Positions 1 to 5,406 of a stretch of 5,406 nucleotides of DNA are shown here, piece after piece. The stretch's first letter is position 1. Each line of letters opens with the position of its first letter. The DNA is from an uncultured Gemella sp. (lineage in GTDB: Bacteria; Bacillota; Bacilli; Staphylococcales; Gemellaceae). Location: the NCBI GenBank assembly GCA_927911745.1, contig CAKMQF010000118.1:1-5406 (forward strand), read 5' to 3'. Position numbers and translations under genes: made by a program. Below the pieces are notes generated by a model that ran no database searches, was not told the DNA's origin, and saw only the letters and a list, made by a program, of their open reading frames with translations.

Positions 1-1
1 T

Positions 2-130
2 TGCTACATAGTTGATTGGTGTATCTTCACTTGGATCTGTTGGGATGTTTGGTACTACATATCCTTTTGATGGATCTTTCGGATCAACCGGTTTAAGTGG
101 ATTTCCATCTTTATCTTCTGGAGTAAATCC
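2..130 (-). CDS. Adhesin repeat fragment (MucBP-linker-like), partial, on the opposite strand to the gene it abuts
   Basis: The reverse complement is open for 43 codons and reads GFTPEDKDGNPLKPVD, then PKDPSKGYVVPNIP, then TDPSEDTPINYVA. It is Pro/Asp/Lys-rich with the 'DGNPL..VDPKDPSKGYVVP.IP.DPS.DTPINY' pattern that, in Gemella and streptococcal wall-anchored proteins, links successive MucBP-like or beta-rich repeats. The fragment has no start or stop. It leaves the window at base 1 and ends at about base 130, where the sequence switches to sense coding on the plus strand. The plus-strand translation of the same bases (a long Gly/Ser/Phe-rich stretch) is an antisense shadow. The domain is therefore real coding sequence placed in inverted orientation next to an adhesin 3' end. 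It may come from the same gene or from another copy of a repeat-rich adhesin. Its function is presumably structural, as part of an extracellular stalk. Confidence 0.75.
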
Positions 131-163
131 AAAACCACAACAAAAACAAGATCCAAAACCACA
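127..163 (+). repeat. Two-copy direct repeat encoding DPKPQQ in the wall-spanning region
   Basis: ATCCAAAACCACA occurs at 127-139 and again at 151-163, spaced 24 bp (8 codons). Both copies encode (D/N)PKPQQ. The first copy is cut at its left end by the inverted junction, which turns the expected GAT codon into AAT. Short Pro-rich repeats of this kind are usual just before a sortase signal and are prone to copy-number slippage. Confidence 0.6.
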
Positions 164-342
164 GCAACCAAAAGAATACTCCAAAAGAAGCTCCAAAAGC
201 GACTCCAGTTCAACCAAAAGCAAATACTCAAGTTAAGAGATTAGCAAACACTGGTACAACTGAAACTAACACTGGATTAGCAGGACTAGGACTTGCGGTA
301 CTTGGAATGCTTGCAGCAGCAAGACGTCGTAAAGAAAAATAA
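127..342 (+). pseudogene. C-terminus of an LANTG sortase-anchored surface protein, 5'-truncated and frameshifted
   Basis: This is the wall-spanning and anchoring end of a surface adhesin. The first frame gives a Pro/Lys/Gln-rich stretch (PKPQQKQDPKPQQPKE, to base 176). One extra base at about 177 (GAA-t-ACT) then shifts the frame, which resumes as TPKEAPKATPVQPK and NTQVKRLANTG. LANTG (241-255) is an LPxTG-class sortase A site with Ala in place of Pro. It is followed by a short spacer, a hydrophobic helix (GLAGLGLAVLGMLAAA), the charged tail RRRKEK and a TAA stop at 340-342. Without the shift, the upstream frame ends at 236 and loses the anchor. The gene's upstream portion is replaced by inverted repeat sequence (2-130). 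A good terminator follows 50 bp downstream, so this is the last gene of its transcript. The frameshift could be a sequencing error, because both sides are well-preserved coding sequence. Confidence 0.85.
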
Positions 343-391
343 GATTAACATATAAGATCGTAAAGATGAAATAGTTAATAGTAAACGATTA

Positions 392-426
392 AAAAGCACC
401 CTTGATATTTTTCAAGGGTGCTTTTG
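392..426 (+). terminator. Rho-independent terminator after the LANTG gene
   Basis: A perfect 14-bp stem is formed by AAAAGCACCCTTGA (392-405) and TCAAGGGTGCTTTT (412-425), with a 6-nt loop (406-411). It has a GC-rich middle, and the A and T arms at the stem base serve as the U-tract. It lies 50 bp after the TAA at 342. The A-run on the left arm would also allow it to work on the other strand, but no leftward gene is seen to its right. Confidence 0.9.
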
Positions 427-483
427 TCATGTGTTAATATAAAGTTAAAAATATAATGTATATAAAAATATTAAATAGTAAAT

Positions 484-512
484 TTGACTAGAATTTTTCC
501 TCGTGATAAAAT
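484..512 (+). promoter_or_regulatory. Sigma-A promoter of the glycosyltransferase operon, extended -10
   Basis: The -35 box is TTGACT (484-489), followed by a 17-bp T-rich spacer and then TAAAAT (507-512) preceded by TG at 504-505 (TGATAAAAT, extended -10). Transcription would start near 519, giving a leader of about 73 nt before the ATG at 592. The promoter sits between the terminator at 392-426 and the first glycosyltransferase gene, which makes the operon an independent unit. It closely resembles the promoter at 3687-3715. Confidence 0.75.
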
Positions 513-556
513 ATTTATAATTATGAAAGGAAAAGGCTTTTTGACGTAGTTTTTCA

Positions 557-583
557 CGCTCGATAGAGCGCTTAATAGAGAGG
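557..583 (+). promoter_or_regulatory. Leader hairpin and ribosome binding site of the GT52-GT2 gene
   Basis: CGCTC (557-561) and GAGCG (566-570) form a 5-bp GC-rich stem closed by the tetraloop GATA. Seven bases later, GAGAGG (578-583) lies 8 bp before the ATG at 592 and sets that start. The hairpin is too small to be a riboswitch and has no U-tract. It may stabilise the leader or may be incidental. Confidence 0.45.
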
Positions 584-591
584 TATAGTGT

Positions 592-2175
592 ATGAATATT
601 ATTTTTTGTACCTCACCATTTCAAGTCTTAGTTGCAAGAGAGGTTGCTAAGGCTATAGGTGAGAAGTTTTTTGGAATATATTTAAAAATGTCTAATGATA
701 ATAGACAAAAAATATACGCTGAGAAAATGAAGGAGTTTTGTGAAGATACTCTATTTATTGATAATAGAGAGTGGCCTAGCGAACTTAGAGAAAAGTTGGC
801 GGATATCAAGATTGATAAGTTCTATCTAGCAAGTTTAGATAATCCGGTAGCACATATGATTTTTAATCCTAATTTTATGAGATTATTTACGTTTGATGAT
901 GGTAGTACTTCGATTATTGCACCGAACATGTATACCCGATATACGGATAGGGTGGTCGGACCAAATGAAATAACTCTGGAGAAGGTTGTAAATTTGTCTC
1001 AAGGTCATTATACAATATTTGACACTAATACCGTATTCTTAACTGAAAAATTAATAAAAATACCTTTCGATACTAAACCAAAAGATTTCAATAGAGCTAC
1101 TAACGGAAAAACAGTGAAGGTCTTTTTAGGACAAGCACTTGGTAGCTATATAGACGAAAAAGACATAAAAATTACAGAAAAACTGACGAAGAAGGCGTTA
1201 GAAAAGATAGGAGAAGTATTATACTATGCTCACCCGCGAGTTACAGTAAATGTAGAAAATACTGAGACTATCCAATCAGATAAATGCTTCGAGGAAGAGA
1301 TTTACAACCTATTGTCTAACTATGAAAATGTAGAGGTTTATGGTTTTTATTCTACGTCACTGCTTCTTGTGAAAGATATTCCTAGTGTGAGTGTTCATTG
1401 TTTCAGAACATTCTTAACGACTAATGAGGTGGAAATTCTAAGTAATTACGGTATTGAATCGACAGACTTACCTTTATCAGATACGGCAGTAGATATCGTC
1501 ATGCCAGTATATAATCGTGAAAAAACTGTAGCTAATGCGATTGAGTCGGTATTAAATCAAACTTATAAAAACTTCCGATTGATTATTGTTGATGACGGAT
1601 CGCGTGATGGGACTGAAGAAGTATGTAGAAAATATCTAAATGATGAGAGAGTAGTTTATCATAAAGTTCTTCATGGTGGTATATCGAGAGCTCTTAATGC
1701 GGGGATTTCGTTAGCGACTGCGGAGTATATCGCAAGGCAGGATTCCGATGATGAATGGATGCCGTGGCATTTAGATTTTCTTCTTAATGAATTAGAGTTA
1801 AATGACAAGTTAGACATCATTGGTTCGAAAGTTGAAGCTGATAAAACTAAGTTGCAAGGTGGTATTAAAAGAAATAATTTCAATAACCTTTCAGGCGAGG
1901 AACTATGGTTTAAGTTAGCCTATAAAAATATGTTTAATCACTCTACTGTAATTTATAAAAAATCTGCAGTTATAGAGGCTGGTGGTTATGATTCTGAGTG
2001 TGATGGGTTTGAAGATTGGCACCTGTGGGCGCGTATGGTAACTAAAGATAATGCGCTCGTGATGAATACGCTGACTGCCTACTATGGCCTTCCTGAAGAA
2101 GATGATAAAGGTATGATGTTTAGAACTAGACTTGCGAAGAGTCGCGGTTTAAGATTAGAAGATGTATTGGAGTAG
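592..2175 (+). CDS. Two-domain glycosyltransferase: N-terminal GT52 (sialyltransferase-type) fused to C-terminal GT2
   Basis: The protein has 527 residues with no signal peptide or membrane helix, so it is presumably cytoplasmic. Residues 1 to about 295 look like family GT52. They start with MNIIFCTSPFQVLVA, matching the 'L.xCxTPLQ' opening of that family. They carry DDG at 102-104, LGQALG at 179-184, HP in YYAHPR (214-215) and a Ser/Thr patch YSTS at 253-256. The D/E-D/E-G and HP motifs are the acid/base and CMP-binding signatures of bacterial sialyltransferases. Residues about 299-527 are a GT2 (GT-A fold) domain: VDIVMPVYNRE, VDDGS (333-337), the metal-binding QDSDDEW (384-386 as DxD) and GFEDWHLWAR (E474/D475, the usual catalytic-base region). 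The ATG is supported by GAGAGG 8 bp upstream. The stop lies 3 bp before the next gene, so the two are co-transcribed and probably translationally coupled. It probably extends a glycan on a surface protein or polysaccharide. GT52 members do not all transfer sialic acid, and no CMP-sialate genes are visible, so the donor is unknown. Confidence 0.85.
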   Translation: MNIIFCTSPFQVLVAREVAKAIGEKFFGIYLKMSNDNRQKIYAEKMKEFCEDTLFIDNREWPSELREKLADIKIDKFYLASLDNPVAHMIFNPNFMRLFTFDDGSTSIIAPNMYTRYTDRVVGPNEITLEKVVNLSQGHYTIFDTNTVFLTEKLIKIPFDTKPKDFNRATNGKTVKVFLGQALGSYIDEKDIKITEKLTKKALEKIGEVLYYAHPRVTVNVENTETIQSDKCFEEEIYNLLSNYENVEVYGFYSTSLLLVKDIPSVSVHCFRTFLTTNEVEILSNYGIESTDLPLSDTAVDIVMPVYNREKTVANAIESVLNQTYKNFRLIIVDDGSRDGTEEVCRKYLNDERVVYHKVLHGGISRALNAGISLATAEYIARQDSDDEWMPWHLDFLLNELELNDKLDIIGSKVEADKTKLQGGIKRNNFNNLSGEELWFKLAYKNMFNHSTVIYKKSAVIEAGGYDSECDGFEDWHLWARMVTKDNALVMNTLTAYYGLPEEDDKGMMFRTRLAKSRGLRLEDVLE

Positions 2176-2178
2176 AAA

Positions 2179-3423
2179 ATGGTTAAAGTATTTACGATAA
2201 AAGAAGGGGTTCCTTACACTATCTATGGTTTTGAGAGTAGTCAACTAGCTAGACAAGCGATCTTTGATGGAATAGGTGTTGAACAAAAGTTAGTTTTAAC
2301 AAATCTAGATAATTTTGTACCTAATTTTGTAGAAACTCTTGAAAGTCTAGGTTTTAAAAATTTCTATCATGCAATTTTTGAAAATCTGATATAGCCAGGG
2401 ATAAACCTAATGTAGATAAAAGTTTTCTAGAAAATCTAGAGGATATTTTAGAGGTCGAATATACTAAAGAAGGTTGTATAGGTTTAGTTCACTATAATGA
2501 TGGTACCGTTGAATGTTATACTTCACAACTATTGTATAAATATATCCCCAAAGAAGATAAATTTATTCTTTTTAACAAAAAAGGAGTAGTATTAGAAGGT
2601 GATGTTTCTGAAAATTATCATAAGTATCACATAAAAGAAACTGGTGCGATAATGTCGCAGTGGCAGTTGGTGAGTGAATACCTTGCGGAAAATTCAACTA
2701 TCAATGATAGATTTATTATAGATATGGTTAACGAGTATCCTCTGCAGCTAAGGAAGTTTTTCCAAAATACAGGAAGAGAGCTTTTTGCTTATACGCATTA
2801 TAATATTCTTGCTCCATTTATGAAGTTTGTCTTGCAAAGTTGGTGCACTAATGTTGTAGCGAGTCCAGTTTTAGAAGAAAGATTAGGAAGTGACAAGGTA
2901 AGATTTTTTCCTCCTGTCTATGTAGAAGAAGTTAAAGAAGAAGTATATACAACAGTAAAAGATTGGTGTATAGTTGGTAATATGACGGTTATAAAAAAAA
3001 TGTGAGGTTGCGATAGAGGCATTTAGACGTACGCCTGATAGCACACTTACAATCTACGGTAATTTACCAGATGGGTATACGAAGAATAATTTACCTGATA
3101 ATGTTAAATTTTCGGGTTTTGTAAAACAAGTACCGTATGAAAATCATGAAGGATATATCTCTTGTTCCTTAAGTGAATGCTTCGCTAATTCTGCGGTAGA
3201 AGCATCTTCGAAAGGATTAGTCTGTCTGCTTTCTAATGTAGACTTAGGTCATAGATATTACGCGAGCATCTGTGAAAACACGAAAACCTTCAGTTCTTTT
3301 GATGAATTATTAGAACTTCTTGTGAAATATCAACAGGTAGGTGAATATAAGTCTTCAACCTTCGCTAGAGAATATGTGAAAAGTAAAGTGATAGGATACT
3401 ATAAGAAAGTATTGAAACTATAG
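2179..3423 (+). pseudogene. GT4-type glycosyltransferase, GtfA-like (adhesin glycosylation), interrupted by two one-base indels
   Basis: Repairing two indels gives a single 414-residue protein. The first frame ends at a TAG (2392-2394). Adding one A in the run at 2381-2384 restores FYHAIFEKSDIARDKPNV. Later, the 8-A run at 2993-3000 carries one A too many, which creates a TGA at 3003. Removing it gives VIKKCEVAIEAF and runs to the TAG at 3421-3423. The N-terminus (VFTIKEGVPYTIYGFESSQ, then LARQAIF) and the following 'SDIA..KP' stretch resemble GtfA, the retaining GlcNAc transferase that primes serine-rich-repeat adhesins in streptococci and staphylococci. GtfA is about 500 residues, so this one is shorter. 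The C-terminal half is a GT-B nucleotide-sugar domain with the EX7E motif (SECFANSAVEA, E333 and E341 of the repaired protein). Where GtfA has a phosphate-binding Arg, this has Asn (GNMTVIKK, N268), while the Lys is kept. The start is set by TTGGAG inside the end of the preceding gene. No GtfB-type partner is seen. Confidence 0.75.
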
Positions 3424-3472
3424 TAAATAGATACTTGTTGTATCAAAAAGGTAAATAAATATATGTTAACTT

Positions 3473-3508
3473 AATATCTTCTTGGTGAAAATCCAGGAAG
3501 ATATTTTT
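3473..3508 (+). terminator. Rho-independent terminator of the glycosyltransferase operon
   Basis: AATATCTTCTTGG (3473-3485) pairs with CCAGGAAGATATT (3493-3505) over 13 bp, including one T-G wobble, around a 7-nt loop (TGAAAAT). The stem ends in a T5 tract (3504-3508). It lies 49 bp after the stop at 3423. A small 5-bp hairpin (GATAC 3430-3434 with GTATC 3440-3444) precedes it and has no obvious role. Confidence 0.88.
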
Positions 3509-3551
3509 ACATTTTCAAAAATTTATATACAAAATATACAAGTTTAGATTA

Positions 3552-3575
3552 ACATAAAGTATCTCCTCTTTATGT
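3552..3575. repeat. Perfect 8-bp inverted repeat in the intergenic region
   Basis: ACATAAAG (3552-3559) and CTTTATGT (3568-3575) flank the 8-base spacer TATCTCCT. It could be an operator-type dyad or a weak second terminator, since T-rich sequence follows. It lies upstream of both promoter candidates of the surface-protein gene. The stem is AT-rich, so chance in this composition cannot be excluded. Confidence 0.4.
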
Positions 3576-3635
3576 GTTATTTTATGCAATGAAATTTTTA
3601 ATAAAAGTTTATAATATTATAGTTCATGATAGTTT

Positions 3636-3665
3636 TTGACGGGAGAAAAAAGTGTTAAATATATT
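3636..3665 (+). promoter_or_regulatory. Weak upstream promoter candidate for the surface-protein gene
   Basis: TTGACG (3636-3641) and TATATT (3660-3665) are separated by 18 bp. Both boxes are one base from consensus. It lies about 50 bp upstream of the better promoter at 3687, so the pair could be tandem promoters. In AT-rich sequence a TATATT match is cheap, hence the low confidence. Confidence 0.3.
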
Positions 3666-3686
3666 GATGAAAGGGGAACGGAATAA

Positions 3687-3715
3687 TTGACTAATTTTTC
3701 TGGGAATGATAAAAT
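3687..3715 (+). promoter_or_regulatory. Sigma-A promoter of the secreted surface-protein gene, extended -10
   Basis: TTGACT (3687-3692), 17 bp, then TAAAAT (3710-3715) with TG at 3707-3708 (TGATAAAAT). It shares the boxes, the spacer length, the ATTTTTC spacer core and the extended -10 with the promoter at 484-512. The expected start near 3722 leaves a leader of about 185 nt before the ATG at 3906, which is long for a housekeeping gene. Confidence 0.72.
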
Positions 3716-3756
3716 TTAAGGGATAGGCTATGGATGTATAAGCAAGATTTCATATG

Positions 3757-3824
3757 GTTATTTTGAAAAAATAACTAGGGTAGTTAATAAAAATTATAAG
3801 TGAATCAAGTATTTTTGAAAAATA
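3757..3824 (+). repeat. Two TTTTGAAAAA-type dyads in the long leader of the surface-protein gene
   Basis: GTTATTTT-GAA-AAAATAAC (3757-3775) is a perfect 8-bp inverted repeat with a 3-base loop. TATTTTTGAAAAATA (3810-3824) is a near-identical palindrome 50 bp downstream. Both fall between the predicted transcription start and the ribosome binding site. They may form weak RNA hairpins or a repeated protein-binding site. They are pure A/T except for the central G and the outer G/C pair of the first copy, so compositional bias is an alternative. The remaining leader (3825-3891) shows nothing recognisable. Confidence 0.35.
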
Positions 3825-3905
3825 AGTAATTTTTGTTAAATATTCTTACCGTTTTAAATAGAAATAATATGTTCATAGATTAAGAAAGAATGGAGAGGGA
3901 AGGTT

Positions 3906-5406
3906 ATGTTAAAAAATAATAAGAAAGAAAAGTTTTCGTTAAGAAAATATAAAGATGGACGTACCGATTCGAAACTAATAGGTGCGACATTATTAGTTGG
4001 TATGGGGTTATTAGCTAGTGGGGGAACTGCCTTAGCTAATGTGAGTTCTAATGGAACAGATACGGCAACAATGGTGACTGATACATCGAAAGTAGCTTCG
4101 ACAGCAGCTACAACCTTTACGGACGATAAAGACGCAACAAAAACTGTAAAAGTTGACGCAGTATTAGAAAAAGGAACTGCTGAACCGACAAAAGCTAATA
4201 ACAATACTGGTGATGCTGATGGAACTGATACTCTAAATGTTAAATCAGAGGCAACTGTAAATTACAAACTTGATTCTGATAAATCATTATTAAAATCAGA
4301 AACAGTAGAAGTAGGAACAGGTACTGTAAAAACTCCTTATGATAAAAAAGGTCTTGCTTATGACACAGATGGTAAAGACTACCGTGAATCAACTGTAACT
4401 CAACCAGGAACTGTTGTGTCTAAAGATACTGGTAAAAAAGACACAGTAGAAGCAAATGGTAAAGTTTATGAGTACGCTGGAAAATCTGAAGTAGAAGGTG
4501 CTGAGAAACTTACTTATGATAAAACACGTTTTAACGATATCGAAGCGCCAGTGTCTCCAGAAGGAATGCATAACAAACTAGGGGAAATCGACTATACAAA
4601 AACAAAAGGTAAAGTTTATCTAGTTGAAGAAACAGCTGATGGGCAATACGGGAAATTCGTAGAAGCTAACGGTGTAACTAGCGATGAAGATGCAGTAACA
4701 AAATGGAAAGCTGGTCAAGCTACAGCTAAAGATTTTACTAAAGCTAATGTAACACTTCAAAAAGGTGATACAGTTCTTGTTCTAGATAAAGATACTTATG
4801 CAGTAGGAGAAGGAAAAGCTGTTAAAAAAATAACAAAGGGAACGATTACTTTCTCGGCGATTAGTAGTACAGAAATAACTAAGAAAGATAGAAATGGAGA
4901 TTTCCCAACTTATATTACCAATGATTATACTTTTGACAGATATACAGTTAATCATTATTTCTTACCTGGACCAGATGGGGTTTTTGGAACTGCTGATGAT
5001 ATAGAGAAAACACCAAGTGAAAGTCCTACTTATGCTTTAATCGGATTTGGGACAGGATATGATGGTGTTTTAGCTAAAATGTCGAAACAGGTGAAGAGTT
5101 TGGTCCGGAAAGAATTGACCCAACCAATTCATCTTTAAAAGATGTTTTAAAAAACTATACGATTGCCAATTATAAACTTTTAGACTTTTTTAGAAAGGTA
5201 AAGCGACAGATGCAACTGAAAGAGAGAAAGTTCAGGCAGCTAAAGCGCGTTTAGATGCTCATCTAAAAAAAATTAGAGGATGACATTCAATCTGGTAGAC
5301 TTGAGATAGGATTATTGAAAACTGGACAACGTAAAGGGGAACTTGTATTGCACTCTCCTATAGATGTGGATAAAGGTTTTGCTCCTGATGATAAACTTAG
5401 AGAAGC
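3906..5406 (+). pseudogene. Secreted surface adhesin with FSLRK (YSIRK-related) signal peptide; 5' part, frameshifted distally, runs off the window
   Basis: The ATG has a strong GGAGAGGG (3892-3899) just upstream. Residues 1-44 are an export signal: basic start, FSLRKYKDG (10-18), DSKLIGATLLVGMGLLASGG, and TALA before the likely cleavage site A44-N45. This is the YSIRK-type peptide of Gram-positive wall proteins. The mature part is Thr/Lys/Asp/Ala-rich (45 to about 110), followed by beta-rich segments with KGKVYLVEETADGQYGKFV (235-252) and GPDGVFGTADD (355-365), a Ca-binding-loop-like motif. The frame is open to codon 391. One missing A (run 5076-5079) then ends the translation at 5138. Repair gives AKNVETGEEFGPERIDPTN to about 5190. 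A second missing base (about 5186-5196) leads to GKATDATEREKVQAAKARLD, and one extra A in the run 5265-5272 precedes LEDDIQSGRLEIGLLKTGQ, which stays open to the window end. The sortase anchor must lie beyond the edge. It could be a substrate of the glycosyltransferases upstream (inference). Confidence 0.8.

Noticed and set aside
12..236. A 74-codon plus-strand reading frame starting at TTG 12
   Set aside because: Its first 38 codons are the antisense of a clear adhesin repeat on the minus strand, and its last part (from 177) is out of frame with the LANTG gene. Only 123-176 is genuine coding frame, so no such protein is likely.
452..457. Consensus TATAAT box in the first intergenic region
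   Set aside because: The nearest -35-like TTGTCA (424-429) is 22 bp away and overlaps the terminator. Nothing else fits at 16-18 bp, and the promoter at 484-512 is much better.
541..546. Second TTGACG in the operon leader
   Set aside because: There is no -10-like hexamer 16-18 bp downstream, and the small GC hairpin occupies that position.
592..2175. Calling the GT52-GT2 enzyme a sialyltransferase outright
   Set aside because: The DDG and HP motifs fit the fold and family, but GT52 contains other activities and no CMP-sialic acid genes are in view, so the donor sugar cannot be assigned.
3424..3905. Possible small gene or structured RNA in the intergenic region
   Set aside because: No reading frame with a ribosome binding site and reasonable composition was seen. 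Beyond the terminator, dyads and promoters, no tRNA, riboswitch or CRISPR-like pattern was recognised.
621..4571. Four minus-strand open frames of 60-116 codons (621-809, 1671-1883, 3854-4204, 4389-4571)
   Set aside because: Three lie wholly inside the convincing plus-strand genes and 3854-4204 lies mostly inside one. They lack ribosome binding sites and have compositions expected of antisense shadows.
1..5406. Insertion sequence, transposase, integrase or CRISPR array
   Set aside because: No transposase or recombinase motifs, terminal inverted repeats with target duplications, or spaced direct repeats were found by reading.

Overview
The window looks like AT-rich Firmicute DNA carrying cell-surface genes. 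Gemella is the best guess, and an oral streptococcus-like relative is the alternative. The grounds are: an LANTG sortase signal with an AAARRRKEK tail; a FSLRK-type (YSIRK-related) signal peptide followed by a DSKLIGATLL core; MucBP-linker-like 'DPKDPSKGYVVP' repeats; strong GGAG-type ribosome binding sites; and TTGAC-N17-TAAAAT promoters. The genus call is from memory of these families and was not checked by search.

Layout. (i) 1-342: the 3' end of a sortase-anchored adhesin gene, reading rightward and ending in LANTG, a membrane helix and an Arg/Lys tail. It is damaged twice. Bases 2-130 encode typical adhesin repeat sequence on the OPPOSITE strand, joined to the rightward gene at a 4-bp microhomology (127-130). 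A one-base frameshift follows at about 177. (ii) 392-426: a strong rho-independent terminator. (iii) 484-3508: a two-gene glycosyltransferase operon with its own extended -10 promoter and a terminator. The first gene (592-2175) is intact and fuses a GT52 (bacterial sialyltransferase-type) domain to a GT2 domain. The second (2179-3423) starts 3 bp later and is a GT4-type, GtfA-like glycosyltransferase broken by two compensating one-base indels, both in or next to A runs. (iv) 3509-3905: a roughly 400-bp intergenic region with dyads, a strong promoter resembling the one at 484, a weaker upstream promoter candidate and a long (about 185 nt) leader. (v) 3906-5406: the 5' part of another secreted surface protein, which runs off the right edge. 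Its reading frame is open for 391 codons and then broken by three one-base indels.

How the genes may work together (inference). Two glycosyltransferases sit between two secreted adhesin genes, and the second enzyme resembles GtfA, which glycosylates serine-rich-repeat adhesins. This suggests a small cassette that glycosylates one or both neighbouring surface proteins. The GtfA-like enzyme would prime the protein with a sugar, and the two-domain GT52-GT2 enzyme would extend it. No accessory Sec genes, GtfB partner or sialic-acid synthesis genes are visible in the window.

Caution: six one-base indels plus one inverted junction fall in 5.4 kb, mostly in A/T runs and mostly near the window ends. 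Uncorrected sequencing or assembly error explains this at least as well as gene decay or phase variation.
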